DNA from: Candidatus Izemoplasmatales bacterium
Lineage (GTDB): Bacteria; Bacillota_I; Bacilli_A; Izemoplasmatales; Hujiaoplasmataceae
Reading direction: 5' to 3'
NCBI GenBank assembly: GCA_041649275.1
Contig: JBAZNL010000002.1
Coordinates: 124,001 to 188,000 of the forward strand
DNA: 64,000 nt
In this document: one piece after another, positions 40,287 to 51,714 of the stretch
Numbering within the stretch: the first letter of the stretch is position 1
Layout of the letters: every line of letters begins with the position of its first letter
The notes under the pieces: generated by a model
The model's database searches: none
What the model was told of the DNA's origin: nothing
What the model saw: only the letters and a program-made list of their open reading frames with translations
Translations under genes and position numbers: made by a program

Positions 40287-41302
40287 AATACCGAATGATC
40301 TGCGACCCGATCAAGAACCTCCCCTGGCAGGACCGCCCGGCCGGGTGCGACGCCCCGGTCTGGCGGTACGACAAGAACCCGATCGTGCGGCGCAACCCCG
40401 TCGAGGGGATCGCCCGCATCTTCAACAGCGCCATCGTCCCGTGGAAGAACGGCGGCTTCATCGGCGTCTTCCGCGCCGAGACGGTCGCGACCCTGCCGCA
40501 CCTGCGCGTCGGCCGGAGCGCCGACGGTTTCGCGTGGACCTTCGAGAACCGCCAGCTCGAGATGGTCGACGAGACCGGCAAACCGTGGAATCCCTACTAC
40601 GCCTACGACCCGCGCGTCGTCAAGGTCGGCGAGGACTACTTCGTGATCTGGTGCACCGAGGCCTACGGACCGGCGATCGGACTCGCGAAGACGCGCGACT
40701 TCGTCCGGTTCGTCCGCCTCGAGAATCCGTTCATCCCGTTCAACCGGAACGGCGTCCTGTTCCCGCGCAAGATCGGCGGAAACTACCGGATCCTCTCGCG
40801 CGCCTCGGACAACGGCCACACCCCGTTCGGCGACATCTTCGTCTCGGAGAGTCCCGACCTCGTCTTCTGGGGGAAGCACCGCCACGTGATGGAGCGCGGC
40901 GGCAACGGCTGGTGGCAGGGCCTCAAGATCGGCGGCGGTCCCGCACCGATCGAGACTTCGGAGGGATGGCTCGTATTCTACCACGGCGTCTGCAACACCT
41001 GCAACGGCTACGTGTACTCGATGGGCGCCGCGATCCTCGACCTCGAGGAACCCTCGAAGGTAAAGTACCGCTGCAAGAACTACCTCCTGACGCCGGAGAT
41101 GCCCTACGAGGAGACCGGCTTCGTCCCGAACGTCGTCTTCCCCTGCGCGACCCTGCAGGATCCCGACACGGGCCGGATCGCGATCTACTACGGCGCCGCC
41201 GACTCCTACGTCGCGCTCGCCTTCACGACCGTCGACCTGGTCGTCGACTACGTCATCGCCCATCACGAGTCCGTCGGCCGCGACGCCGACCTCGGCCGGT
41301 AG
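40283..41302 (+). CDS. Beta-1,4-mannooligosaccharide phosphorylase (GH130_2 type)
   Basis: This 339-residue enzyme shortens mannooligosaccharides by phosphorolysis. Features: FNSAIVPWKNGGFIGVFR near 51-68, YYAYDPRVVKVG near 106-117, LKIGGGPAPIETSEGW near 214-229, YHGVCNTCNGYVYSMGAA and RCKNYLLTPEMPYEE near 260-274. It is shorter than the neighbouring GH130_1 enzyme and lacks that enzyme's long N-terminal segment, as expected for GH130_2. Translationally coupled to the preceding gene. Confidence 0.88.
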   Translation: MKYRMICDPIKNLPWQDRPAGCDAPVWRYDKNPIVRRNPVEGIARIFNSAIVPWKNGGFIGVFRAETVATLPHLRVGRSADGFAWTFENRQLEMVDETGKPWNPYYAYDPRVVKVGEDYFVIWCTEAYGPAIGLAKTRDFVRFVRLENPFIPFNRNGVLFPRKIGGNYRILSRASDNGHTPFGDIFVSESPDLVFWGKHRHVMERGGNGWWQGLKIGGGPAPIETSEGWLVFYHGVCNTCNGYVYSMGAAILDLEEPSKVKYRCKNYLLTPEMPYEETGFVPNVVFPCATLQDPDTGRIAIYYGAADSYVALAFTTVDLVVDYVIAHHESVGRDADLGR

Positions 41303-41306
41303 GCGC

Positions 41307-43193
41307 ATGGGACGATCCCCCGCCTGCCGGCGGTTCCTTGCGGCAATGACGTCGTTTCTGGTCGCAACGCTCTTTGCGTGCGGTTCCACCACGACGGCGA
41401 CGACCGCGACGACGGCCTCCACGGAGAAGACGATGACGACCGCGACGACCGCGCCGGCCGACCTGATCGGCCGGATCGACCTCATCACCCCCACCCCATC
41501 CGTCGGATCGCTTCTCGAGTTCGGCCTCTACGAACCCGAGGGGACGCTTTCGATCCGCGACGCCTACAACCCCTACGACTACGAGGAGATCGCCGTCACG
41601 GCCACCTTCGCGAAGCCTTCCGGGGACACCGTCCGCCAAGTTGCCTTCTGGTACCGGGAATACGACGAACTGCGCCTGATCGGCGCCGTCTACGACGCCG
41701 AAGGCTTCCTCACCGCCGGTCAGGAGACGGTCCGCTGGAAGGACGGCGGAATCAGCCATTACCGCATCCGCATCAATCCCGACGAAGCGGGGGAATGGAC
41801 GTGCGAAATCGCCGTCCGTCTCGGCGGCGAAACCGTCCAGACGCTGGCGACCGGCTTTACGGTCGCGGAAGCGGCGACCCCGGTCCGCGGCATCATCGGG
41901 ATCGACCCGACGAACGGCCGCTCCTTCGTCTACGCCGATGGCGGGACCTACCTTCCCGTCGGCGCCAACCTCGCCTGGTGGAACAGCGCCCTCGGCACCC
42001 ACGACTTCTGGAACTGGTTCAGGTCGCTGTCCGCGGTCGGCGGGAACTACGCCCGCGTCTGGCTCGCCAACTGGTCGTTCTCGCTCCACAAGGACGCCTA
42101 CGACGACTTCGACACGCGCCAGTCGGTCGCGATCCGCCTCGACCATCTGGTCGAATTCGCGGAGGAGGCCGGCGTCGGCGTGATGTGGACGCTCCTCAAC
42201 CACGGCCAGTTCTCCTCCACCGTGAACCCGGAATGGGGCGCGAACGCCTACAACGCGGCCAACGGCGGGATGTGCGACCTGCCGATCGAGTTCTTCATCA
42301 AGAAGGAAGCGAAGGCCGCCTACAAGAACGAACTCCTCTACATCCTCGCCCGCTACGGATACAGCGAAAGCGTGTTCGCGTGGGAACTCATGAACGAGGT
42401 CGACTGGATCGACGGGTATTCCGATTTCGCCGTCACCGCATGGCATGACGAGATGGCGAAGTTCATCCACGAAAACGACGCCCACGGCCACCTCGTCACC
42501 ACCAGCTACAAGTACACCTTCGGCACCCCGGCCTACGCGCTTTCGTCGATCGACTTCGTCGCCGTCCACAGCTACGCCTATGGCGGCGTCGACTTCTACG
42601 ACAAGCTCCAGGACGAGCAGGCGACCCTCTGGGGACGCTACCACAAGCCGGTCTTCTTCGGGGAGATCGGCATCGACTACCGCTCCGGGGCGGGCACGTA
42701 CGAACTCGATCCCTACGGGACGACGATCCGGCAGGCCGCCTGGGGCGGGCTGCTCGGCGGCGGCTCGGGCACGGCGATGCACTGGTGGTGGGACTCCTGG
42801 ATCCAGCGCTACGACCTCTGGGACCGCTTCGCCGGCGCGGGCGCCTTCGCCGCGCGGATGGACCTCTCCGGACGCGCCTTCACCCTCCTCGCGGAGGACG
42901 GCTCGGCGACCGTTCCGACCGTCGGCGCGAAGCTCTTCGGAATCCGCACCGAAGACGCCGTGTACGGCTACGTCTACAACGACGCCTGGAGTTCCTGGAA
43001 TCCCGATCCCGCCGCCGTCGAAGGCGTCGAGGTCGCGCTCTCCCTCGCCGCCGGGACCTGGCGGATCGAACTCGTCGACGCCCTCACGGGCGCGATCCTC
43101 TCGACGGAAGACGTCTCATCCGACGGCACCGTCGTCCTCAATCTCGGAACCGTCGCCCAGGACCTCGCGTTCATCGCGAGCCGGGCGGAATGA
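41307..43193 (+). CDS. Second GH5-like endoglycanase lipoprotein, paralogue of the 35,565 gene
   Basis: This 628-residue surface lipoprotein has lipobox LFAC (Cys near 25) and a long Thr/Ala linker, a DUF5060-like Ig domain (about 85-190) and a TIM barrel with Glu at about 364 in WELMNEVDW and Glu at about 453 in FGEIGID. The barrel clearly resembles the 35,565 protein (shared LPVGANLAWW/VPVGQNVAWY, NYARVW, GTAMHWWW), but the BIG2 module is absent. The start is uncertain: ATG 41307 has a weak site and ATG 41346 would give a short signal peptide. Inferred: a mannanase with different chain preference. Confidence 0.8.
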   Translation: MGRSPACRRFLAAMTSFLVATLFACGSTTTATTATTASTEKTMTTATTAPADLIGRIDLITPTPSVGSLLEFGLYEPEGTLSIRDAYNPYDYEEIAVTATFAKPSGDTVRQVAFWYREYDELRLIGAVYDAEGFLTAGQETVRWKDGGISHYRIRINPDEAGEWTCEIAVRLGGETVQTLATGFTVAEAATPVRGIIGIDPTNGRSFVYADGGTYLPVGANLAWWNSALGTHDFWNWFRSLSAVGGNYARVWLANWSFSLHKDAYDDFDTRQSVAIRLDHLVEFAEEAGVGVMWTLLNHGQFSSTVNPEWGANAYNAANGGMCDLPIEFFIKKEAKAAYKNELLYILARYGYSESVFAWELMNEVDWIDGYSDFAVTAWHDEMAKFIHENDAHGHLVTTSYKYTFGTPAYALSSIDFVAVHSYAYGGVDFYDKLQDEQATLWGRYHKPVFFGEIGIDYRSGAGTYELDPYGTTIRQAAWGGLLGGGSGTAMHWWWDSWIQRYDLWDRFAGAGAFAARMDLSGRAFTLLAEDGSATVPTVGAKLFGIRTEDAVYGYVYNDAWSSWNPDPAAVEGVEVALSLAAGTWRIELVDALTGAILSTEDVSSDGTVVLNLGTVAQDLAFIASRAE

Positions 43194-43214
43194 CACTGAC
43201 ATAAGGAGATTCCC

Positions 43215-44738
43215 ATGAAGAAGCTTTTGCTCTCGCTCATCGCCCTCGGCGTCGCGTTCGCCGCCGTCGCCTGCGACCAGACCACCACCGCCACGACCGC
43301 CCCCTCGACGCAGACGTCGACGGGGACGACCACCACGCGTCGCACCGCGACCACCACGATCGACTCGTTCTGGGACGAGGACGCCAACGGCATCCCCGAC
43401 TGGCAGGAGGAGACGATCACCCTCAAGTACGCCTCCTGGCAGCACACCTCGCTCGACGTCGTCACGATCGAGTCGCTGATGGTGCAGGCGTTCACCGAGA
43501 AGTACCCGAACATCACCGTCGAGATGCAGATCATCGGCTCCGGCGAGGAGTGGGACGCGAACATGATGATCGCCTCCGAATCGGGCACGCTGCCGGACGT
43601 GTTCCTGATCAACCGGCTGAAGAACTCGCTGCCCTACAACATCGTCGCCGACATCACCGACTACTACGAGAACGACCCGGACACCGACTTCATCTTCCCG
43701 TCGGTCGCCGACCTCGGTACCTACAAGGGCGTCCGCTACGCCGTCCCGACCTTCATCTATCCGCAGGTCTGGATCGTCAACAAGGACATCCTCGACGCCG
43801 CCGGCGTCGCCTTCCCCGGCTACGACTGGACCTACGAGCAGGCCGAGGCGATCGCCGCCGCGACCACGAACGAGAACACCCACGTGATCGGCATGTACGG
43901 CTGCGAGTTCTACACCCGCGAACTGCCGAAGATCCTCAAGGTCGAGGCCGCGACGAACGAGGGCGAACTCGCCGCCGCCCGGTCCTGGTACGCCTACACC
44001 TACGACGGAAGCGGCTTCCACTTCGACGACCCGGTCTTCCTCTCGGCGATGACGAAGCTCACCGACGCCCTCACCGGCGGCTGGTGCACGCAGTCGCTCG
44101 ACGCAGAGACGCTCGAGGCCTGGTACCTCGACCCGGCCTACACGCCGCAGTACAACGGCAAGGTCGCGCTCTGGCGAGAAGCGACCTGGAGCGTCAAGAA
44201 CCATTTCGCCGAGATGCTCTTCGACTGGGACGTCTATCCCGGACCGGACGGCACCATGGGCGGCAACACCGACATCGCCGGGATCTCGACGACGTGCGAT
44301 CATCCGGCCGCGGCCTACCAGCTCCTGAAGTGGATGTCCTACTCCGAAGAAGGCCTGCTCACGCGCTTCCAGCTGTTCGAGGACTATTCCGAACAGGTCA
44401 CGATCTCGGCCAACAACTACGGCTACCCGGTCGTCGACTACGGCATCGACGGCTACGGCGTCAACCAGGTCTGGGAGGCGATCCCCTACGGGATCACCGC
44501 CCCCGGCTTCGAAAGCCCCGAATTCATGGAGGCGCTCCGCAACGGCGCCTACTGGGTCAACAAGGAAACGATCGGCTGGGACGAGGCGGACGCGATCGGC
44601 TACGCCTACATCTACCAGGTGATGGCCGGCGAGACGACCTTCGCCGCGATCCAGGAAACCTTCCAGACCGAGGCGATGCAGGCGATGAACGCCGCCCGCG
44701 CCGCGCTCGACGCGCTCATCGCAGAATACCGGAACTAG
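43215..44738 (+). CDS. Sugar ABC transporter substrate-binding lipoprotein
   Basis: This 507-residue family-1 solute-binding protein has a signal peptide with lipobox AVAC (Cys near 20), a Thr-rich linker to about residue 50, then a short dockerin-like DEDANGIPDWQEE segment and the binding domain (TLKYASWQHTSLDVV, NITVEMQII, SGTLPDVFLINRLKN, YAVPTFIYPQVWIVNKDIL). It has AAGGAG at the start. Inferred ligand: mannooligosaccharides. It sits between the endoglycanase and a second, larger binding protein. Confidence 0.88.
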   Translation: MKKLLLSLIALGVAFAAVACDQTTTATTAPSTQTSTGTTTTRRTATTTIDSFWDEDANGIPDWQEETITLKYASWQHTSLDVVTIESLMVQAFTEKYPNITVEMQIIGSGEEWDANMMIASESGTLPDVFLINRLKNSLPYNIVADITDYYENDPDTDFIFPSVADLGTYKGVRYAVPTFIYPQVWIVNKDILDAAGVAFPGYDWTYEQAEAIAAATTNENTHVIGMYGCEFYTRELPKILKVEAATNEGELAAARSWYAYTYDGSGFHFDDPVFLSAMTKLTDALTGGWCTQSLDAETLEAWYLDPAYTPQYNGKVALWREATWSVKNHFAEMLFDWDVYPGPDGTMGGNTDIAGISTTCDHPAAAYQLLKWMSYSEEGLLTRFQLFEDYSEQVTISANNYGYPVVDYGIDGYGVNQVWEAIPYGITAPGFESPEFMEALRNGAYWVNKETIGWDEADAIGYAYIYQVMAGETTFAAIQETFQTEAMQAMNAARAALDALIAEYRN

Positions 44739-44782
44739 CATGAATTCCGGCGCCGCCACGGCGCCGCGCACGGGGTGATTCC

Positions 44783-47750
44783 ATGAAACGATTCCTCCTC
44801 ATCACGACCTTCCTCCTCTGCCTCGCGACCGTCTCGACGGTCCGCGTTTCGGCGTTGGAGGCGGCCTACGGGGCCGCCGCCGACATGACCGACGACGCCG
44901 TCCTCGAGATTCCGAGCTTCCGCGACGAGACGTACTACCGCACGGTCCGCGCCTGGCTGTCGGAGTACGACGCCCCGGCCTTCGCCGAGACGCGGTGGAC
45001 GGCGGAAGACGCCGTCGCGGACAATCCGGGTGTAACCTTCGTCCCGGACGACGGATTCGGCGGACAGGTCGCATCCCTCGCGGCCGGCGAGACCGTCGCC
45101 GTCACGGTGACGGTTCCGGCCGAGGGGCTCTATGAACTCGCCCTCGACTTCGCCATGACCGACGCGTTCTACACGATCCCGACGGTCGCCCTGGCGGTGA
45201 ACGGCTCCAGCCCCTACAGCGAGGCCGACTCGCTCGAACTCGACGTCGCGTGGACGGTCGTCCCGCTTTCCGAAGACGTGCGGTACAACCGCTACGGCAA
45301 CGAGCTCCTTCCCGACGCGGAGGGGGTCCTCGGCTGGTCGACCTACTGGATCGACGATGCGGCCGGGCTCTCCGCCGGGCCCTGCCTCTTCCTCCTCGTG
45401 GAAGGCGACAACGAGATCGCCGTGACGGCCGGGAACCTTCCCGTCCGGATCGGCGGAATCCGCATCCGCGGGCGCTCCGCCGCCGTTTCCTACGCCGACT
45501 ACCGCGCCGCCGCGGCGGCCCTTCCGGACGAATCCGACGGGGCGATGATCACGATCGAGGGCGAAGGCTTCGCGCTGAAGAACGACCTCGAGATCAAGCC
45601 GAGCTACTACAAGGAATCGGCGATGACCCCGTACGCCTACATGACGACCGTCCTGAACCAGCTCGACGGCGGCTCGATGGCGCGCGGCGGCACCAAGGTC
45701 ACCTACCGCTTCACGGTCGACAAGCCGGGGTTCTACGCCCTCGGCCTCAAGGCCTACAAGCGCGACAACGCCGGCGTCGCCGCCGTCAAGACGATCTACC
45801 TCGACGGCGCGGTGCCGTTTCGGGAGTTCTCCATGGTCGCCTTCGACACGACGCGCCGGTGGGAGAACGTCGTCCTCGGGGGCGACGATCCCTACGAACT
45901 CTACCTGACCGCGGGCGAACACACCCTCACGCTCGAATCGACCGCCTCGGCCTACGCGGACGCGATCGACCGGCTGACCGCGATCATGGACTCGATCTCC
46001 GCGATCAGCCTCACGGTCCAGACGATCACGGGCGGGAATCCCGACGACGCGGTCGACTGGAACATCCTCAAGTACATCCCCGACCTCGAGGCGACCCTCC
46101 TGTCGCAGGCGGACGAGCTCGAAGCCCTCTACGACGAACTCGACGCCTTCGACGCGATGCGGTCGGCGCCCGAAATCTCGACCTTGAACGTCGCCGCCAA
46201 GCAGCTCCGGCGGGTGGCGCGGACGCCCAACAAGATCGGCTCGAAGCTCGCCCAGTTCAGCGAGGGCAGCGGCTCCGCCTACCAGCTGGTCGGCGCCGCC
46301 GTCGCGGCCCTGCTTTCGCAGCCGCTTTCGGTCGACCGCCTCTATCTCTTCGACGGGGCCGACCTCCCGAAGCCGACCGGATCGTTCTTCACGCGGCTCT
46401 GGCACGGGATCCTCTCGTTCGTCTATTCGTTCTTCGATGCGCGCTACAACGACACGGGCGCCCCGGAAGGGACGCTCGAGGTGTGGGTCGGGCAGTCGAC
46501 GCTCTACCTCGACATCATCCAGTCGATGATCGACACCCAGTTTTCCGCCGACACCGGCATCGAGGTCAAGTGCTCGGTGCTCGCGAGCGGATCGAAGATC
46601 GTCCTCTCCAACGCCACGAACGACAATCCCGACGTCGTCCTCTCGATCGACGACTGGACGCCGTACTCGTACGCGCTCCGGGGAATGATCGAGGACCTTT
46701 CGACGTATCCCGGGTTCGACGAGACGGCCGCGGCCTACGTCAGGAACAACTTCACGCCGATGATCTTCGAGGACGGCGTCTACGGGATCCCGGAGACGCA
46801 GTCGGTGTTTCTCCTCTATTACCGCGCCGACATCCTCGACTACCTCGACCTCGAGGTGCCCGACACGTGGCAGGACGTCCTCGACATCCTGCCGATCCTG
46901 CAGAGCCACCGGATGAACTTCTTCCATCCCCTCGGCGGCGCGGACGCATTCAAGGGCTACGGCTACACGACGCCGATCATCTACCAGATGGGCGGCGAGA
47001 TCTTCACCGAAGACGGGATCGAGACGACCCTCAAGGACCCGACTACGGTCGAGGCGATCCGCTTCATGACCGATCTCTTCACGATCTACGACATGCCCCT
47101 GCAGGTGTCCTCGTTCTTCGAGCACTTCCGATCCGGCGACATGCCGATCGGGATCGCCGGCGCCGACATGTACCTCTCGCTCAAGTACGCCGCCCCGGAG
47201 CTCTCCGGGCAGTGGGGCGTGACGGTGATGCCGGGCATGGACGCGGATGGCGACGGCAGCGTCGAACGCTACGGCACGACCTACGGAAAGGCCTCGATCC
47301 TGTTCTCCAACTCGCCGATGAAGGACGAAGGCTGGGAACTGATCCGCTGGTGGAATTCGACCGCGACCCAGATCGACTTCATGCAGAAGATCAAGACCGG
47401 ACTCGGGGAGAAGTTCCTCCAGATGTCCGCGAACATGCCGGCGCTCGAAGCGTCGGTGTGGGACGAGGACGTCAAGGGGCCGATGATCCGGCAGGCGCAG
47501 TGGTCGCGGATTCCCGCGATCACCCCCGGATCGTACGTCGTCGAGCGCGAGCTCTCCTCGATCTGGAACAAGATCGTGATCGACCTCGAGAACGTCTCGG
47601 TCGCGATCAACGCCTCGATCCCGCGGATCACGCGCGAGCTGAACCGCAAGTTCGAGGAGTTCGGGTACCGGACCTCGACCAACCCGGACGGCAGGGAGTA
47701 CCTGGTCGCGATGGAATCGAACATCGCGCGCTGGATCGAAGGGGGGTATC

Positions 47751-47767
<17 letters not shown>
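44783..47767 (+). CDS. Large fused solute-binding protein with N-terminal carbohydrate-binding modules
   Basis: This 994-residue protein has an N-terminal signal peptide (MKRFLLITTFLLCLATVST...) without a convincing lipobox. Two beta-sandwich modules (about 40-240 and 250-395) resemble CBM35-like folds, a helical segment follows (about 395-530), and a complete family-1 solute-binding domain (about 565-960) starts at GTLEVWVGQST with DNPDVVLSIDDW, IPETQSVFLLYYRADIL and an SLKYAAPELSGQWGVTVMPG stretch. Known: similar very long solute-binding proteins occur beside GH130 and DUF5696 genes in Paenibacillus. Inferred: chain capture and delivery to the permease in one protein. Confidence 0.75.
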
Positions 47768-48668
<901 letters not shown>

Positions 48669-48670
48669 CC

Positions 48671-49615
48671 GTGAAGGAGAAGAAGCCCCTCACCAGGACC
48701 GAGAAGGCGATCCGCCGCTTCAAGCGGATGAAGAAGAACCGCCGCGCCCGCTTCCTTGGCACGATGATCAACCCGACCCGCTTCCACAAGAGCCAGATCA
48801 AGTTCCTCCTGATCCTGGTGCCGATGCTCGCGGTCACGATCCTGCCGCTCATCTTCATCGTCTCGCACGCCTTCAAGCCGCTCGACGAACTCTACGCCTA
48901 CCCGCCGCGGATCTTCGCCTCGCGGCTCACGCTCGACAACTTCGCCAACCTCTTCACGGTCGCCTCGCAGACGGGCGTGCCGTTCTCCCGCTACCTCTTC
49001 AACAGCCTCGTCTCCTCGGCGCTCGTGATCTTCCTGTCGATGCTGATCGGGTCGCTCGCGGCCTATTCGTTCTCCTTCCTGAAGTACAAGGGGAAGCAGA
49101 CGATGTTCGCAATCAACCAGGTCGCGATCATGATCGTCCCGGTGGCGGTCGCGGTCCCGCGCTTCATCGTCCTCTCGGCGCTCGGGATCACCGACACGAT
49201 GTGGGCCCACGTGATCCCGCTGCTCGCGATGCCGGTCGGCGTGTTCCTCGTCAAGCAGTTCATGGACCAGGTTCCGCGCGAACTCTACGAGGCGTCGGTG
49301 ATCGACGGCGCGAACAACTTCCAGATCTACCGGAGCGTCGTCCTGCCGCTCGTCAAGCCGGCGCTCGCGACGGTCGCGATCCTCTGCTTCCAGGCCGCCT
49401 GGAACAACTCCGGGACCTCGGAGCTGTACGTCACGAACGAAGCCCTCAAGACCCTTCCGTACTATTTCTCGACGCTGACGCTGGGGACGTCGGCGATCGC
49501 CGCGCAGGGGATGAGCGCGGCCGCGAACCTGATCATGTTCGCGCCCAACATCATCCTCTTCGTGGTCCTGCAGAACAGCGTCATGAACACGATGGCGTAC
49601 TCGGGGATCAAGTGA
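48671..49615 (+). CDS. Sugar ABC transporter permease, MalG type
   Basis: This 314-residue protein is read from GTG 48671 with GGAGGG upstream. The N-terminus is basic (about 40 residues). Six membrane helices and an EASVIDGANNFQIYRS EAA loop follow. The last base of its stop is the first base of the next start (TGATG). It forms a heterodimer with the preceding permease. Confidence 0.9.
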   Translation: MKEKKPLTRTEKAIRRFKRMKKNRRARFLGTMINPTRFHKSQIKFLLILVPMLAVTILPLIFIVSHAFKPLDELYAYPPRIFASRLTLDNFANLFTVASQTGVPFSRYLFNSLVSSALVIFLSMLIGSLAAYSFSFLKYKGKQTMFAINQVAIMIVPVAVAVPRFIVLSALGITDTMWAHVIPLLAMPVGVFLVKQFMDQVPRELYEASVIDGANNFQIYRSVVLPLVKPALATVAILCFQAAWNNSGTSELYVTNEALKTLPYYFSTLTLGTSAIAAQGMSAAANLIMFAPNIILFVVLQNSVMNTMAYSGIK

Positions 49616-51714
49616 TGAAGGCGAAGAAGCTTCTGATCGTCGTCCTGACGGCGATCCTGACGTTTTCCTTCGCCGCGGCGCGCGCCCCGCGCGCCGAAGC
49701 GCTCTCCGCCTACCGCACCTACACGCTCGACCGCAACGGCCGGCTCGTCACCACGAACGAGGCCTACGAGGCCGTCGGGATGATCCGCCAGCTCTCCGAC
49801 GGGACCACCCTGTCGGGCGCGAAGGACCTCTTCATCGACGCCGGGGGCTACCTCTACGTCGCCGACACCGGCAACCGCCGGATCGTCGTCCTCGACCCGG
49901 ACTACCAGGTCGTCTGCAGCTTCGGATCCGACCTCCTCGTCAAGCCGCTCGGCGTCTACGTCCGCGACGGGCTCGTCTACATCGCCGACTACGGTCTGGG
50001 CGCGCAGGCGACCGACCTCGGCGCGATCCACGTCTACGCCTTCGACAAGGACACCGCGACCGCGACCCTCGCGGCGTCGCTCTCGACGCCGGAATCGGCG
50101 CTCCTCGAGGTCGACGGGTTCATCTTCCGGCCGATGAAGATCGCGGTCGATTCCGACCACACGATGTACATCGTGAACGAAGGCACGACCTCGGGCGTGC
50201 TGATGGTCAACGCCGACAACCATTTCGTGAACTACTTCGCCTCGAACTCCGTCGAGATCTCCTTCTGGGACCGGATCCAGCGGATCGTCTACCAGAACAA
50301 CGAGAACGTCACCCTGACGAAGAACATCCCGACGCCGGTCGCGAACGTCACCCTCGACGGCAAGGGCTACTTCTACACCGTCACCCAGACGGCGATCTCC
50401 GACTCCGCCACCGGCTCCAACCTGAAGAAGGTGTCGATCGGCGGCACGAACTACTTCCCGACCGACATGTACGTCTACCGCGACGTCGTGGACGCCGCGA
50501 CGGGGGCGGTCGGCAACGTCTACGCGGTCACCTCGCGGGGCTTCCTGATGGAATACGACAACCGCGGGAACCTGCTCTTCCAGTGGGGCGGCGAAGGCAC
50601 CGCCAACGACAAGCTCGGCCTGTTCCTCTCCGCCTCCGCGGTCGCCGTCGACCCCGACGGCAACGTCCTCGTCGTCGACGACCACGCCAGCCGCAACTCG
50701 ATCCAGATCTTCCGCGAGACCGGCTTCGCGAGCAAGGTGCACGAGGCCCTCGACCTCTACAACCAGGCCCGCTACGTCGAGTCGATCGGCGTCTGGACCG
50801 ACGTCCTCCGCTACAACTCGATGTTCGACATGGCCTACGAGGGCATCGGTCTCGGCTACATGATGAACGAGCAGTACGACCTCGCGCTCGAGAACTTCGA
50901 GATCGCCTACGACAAGGCCGACTACTCCGAAGCCTACTGGGAGATCCGCAACCTCTGGATGACCGAGCACTTCGGCACGCTGTTGATCGCGACGGCCACG
51001 GTCCTCGCCGTCGCCTTCGCCGCCGCCTGGGCGGACCGGCGGTTCCGCATCTTGTCCCCCGTCCGCAAGGCGGTCGCCTCCCTCGGCGGAATTCCGCTCT
51101 TACGAGAGACCGCGTACATGTTCCGCTTCATCCGCCATCCGGCGGACGCCTGCTACGAGGTCAAGGCGAAGAAGAAGGTCTCGGTCGCGACCGCGTTCTT
51201 CGTGCTCGCGCTCCTCTTCGGGCTCTACGTCGTCTCGATGGTTTCGACCGGATTCGTCTTCAACGGCTTCGTGATCGAGGAGACGATCCTCGTGAACGAG
51301 GCGCTCGCGATCGTCCTGCCGATCCTCGTGTTCGTCTTCGCGAACTACCTGATGAGCTCGCTGATGGAAGGCGAGGGCACCCTCAAGGCGACCTTCGTCA
51401 ACACGATCGGGGCGCTCATGCCGGTCTTCCTCGTGTTCCCGTTCGCGATCCTGGTCTCCAACGCGATCACCCTGAACGAGTCGTTCCTGTACACGTTCTC
51501 GATCGCGGGGATGCTTCTGTGGAGCGGTGTGCTGCTCTTCTTCAACATCAAGGAAACGCACAACTATTCCGTCGGCCAGACCGTCGTCAACCTCTTCCTC
51601 ACGGTCCTGATGATGGTCGTCCTCATCGTCGTGATGATCATGGTGTACCTGATGGTGCTCCAGGTGGCCAATTTCGTCGGCGACGTCGTGAAGGAGCTGA
51701 TTCTCCGTGATTAG
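49615..51714 (+). CDS. NHL-repeat extracytoplasmic protein with YIP1-type membrane domain
   Basis: This 699-residue protein has a signal peptide (MKAKKLLIVVLTAILTFSF...), a beta-propeller of NHL-like repeats from about 55 to 390 (LFIDAGGYLYVADTGNRRIVV is typical), a helical tetratricopeptide-like part (about 390-455) and a membrane domain with about six helices from 460 to 699 of YIP1 type. Known: YIP1-type proteins lie beside DUF5696 proteins and sugar permeases in Paenibacillus-like clusters; their role is not established. Inferred: a transporter-coupled sensor or a scaffold for the glycan system. Its stop region overlaps the next gene by eight bases. Confidence 0.7.
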   Translation: MKAKKLLIVVLTAILTFSFAAARAPRAEALSAYRTYTLDRNGRLVTTNEAYEAVGMIRQLSDGTTLSGAKDLFIDAGGYLYVADTGNRRIVVLDPDYQVVCSFGSDLLVKPLGVYVRDGLVYIADYGLGAQATDLGAIHVYAFDKDTATATLAASLSTPESALLEVDGFIFRPMKIAVDSDHTMYIVNEGTTSGVLMVNADNHFVNYFASNSVEISFWDRIQRIVYQNNENVTLTKNIPTPVANVTLDGKGYFYTVTQTAISDSATGSNLKKVSIGGTNYFPTDMYVYRDVVDAATGAVGNVYAVTSRGFLMEYDNRGNLLFQWGGEGTANDKLGLFLSASAVAVDPDGNVLVVDDHASRNSIQIFRETGFASKVHEALDLYNQARYVESIGVWTDVLRYNSMFDMAYEGIGLGYMMNEQYDLALENFEIAYDKADYSEAYWEIRNLWMTEHFGTLLIATATVLAVAFAAAWADRRFRILSPVRKAVASLGGIPLLRETAYMFRFIRHPADACYEVKAKKKVSVATAFFVLALLFGLYVVSMVSTGFVFNGFVIEETILVNEALAIVLPILVFVFANYLMSSLMEGEGTLKATFVNTIGALMPVFLVFPFAILVSNAITLNESFLYTFSIAGMLLWSGVLLFFNIKETHNYSVGQTVVNLFLTVLMMVVLIVVMIMVYLMVLQVANFVGDVVKELILRD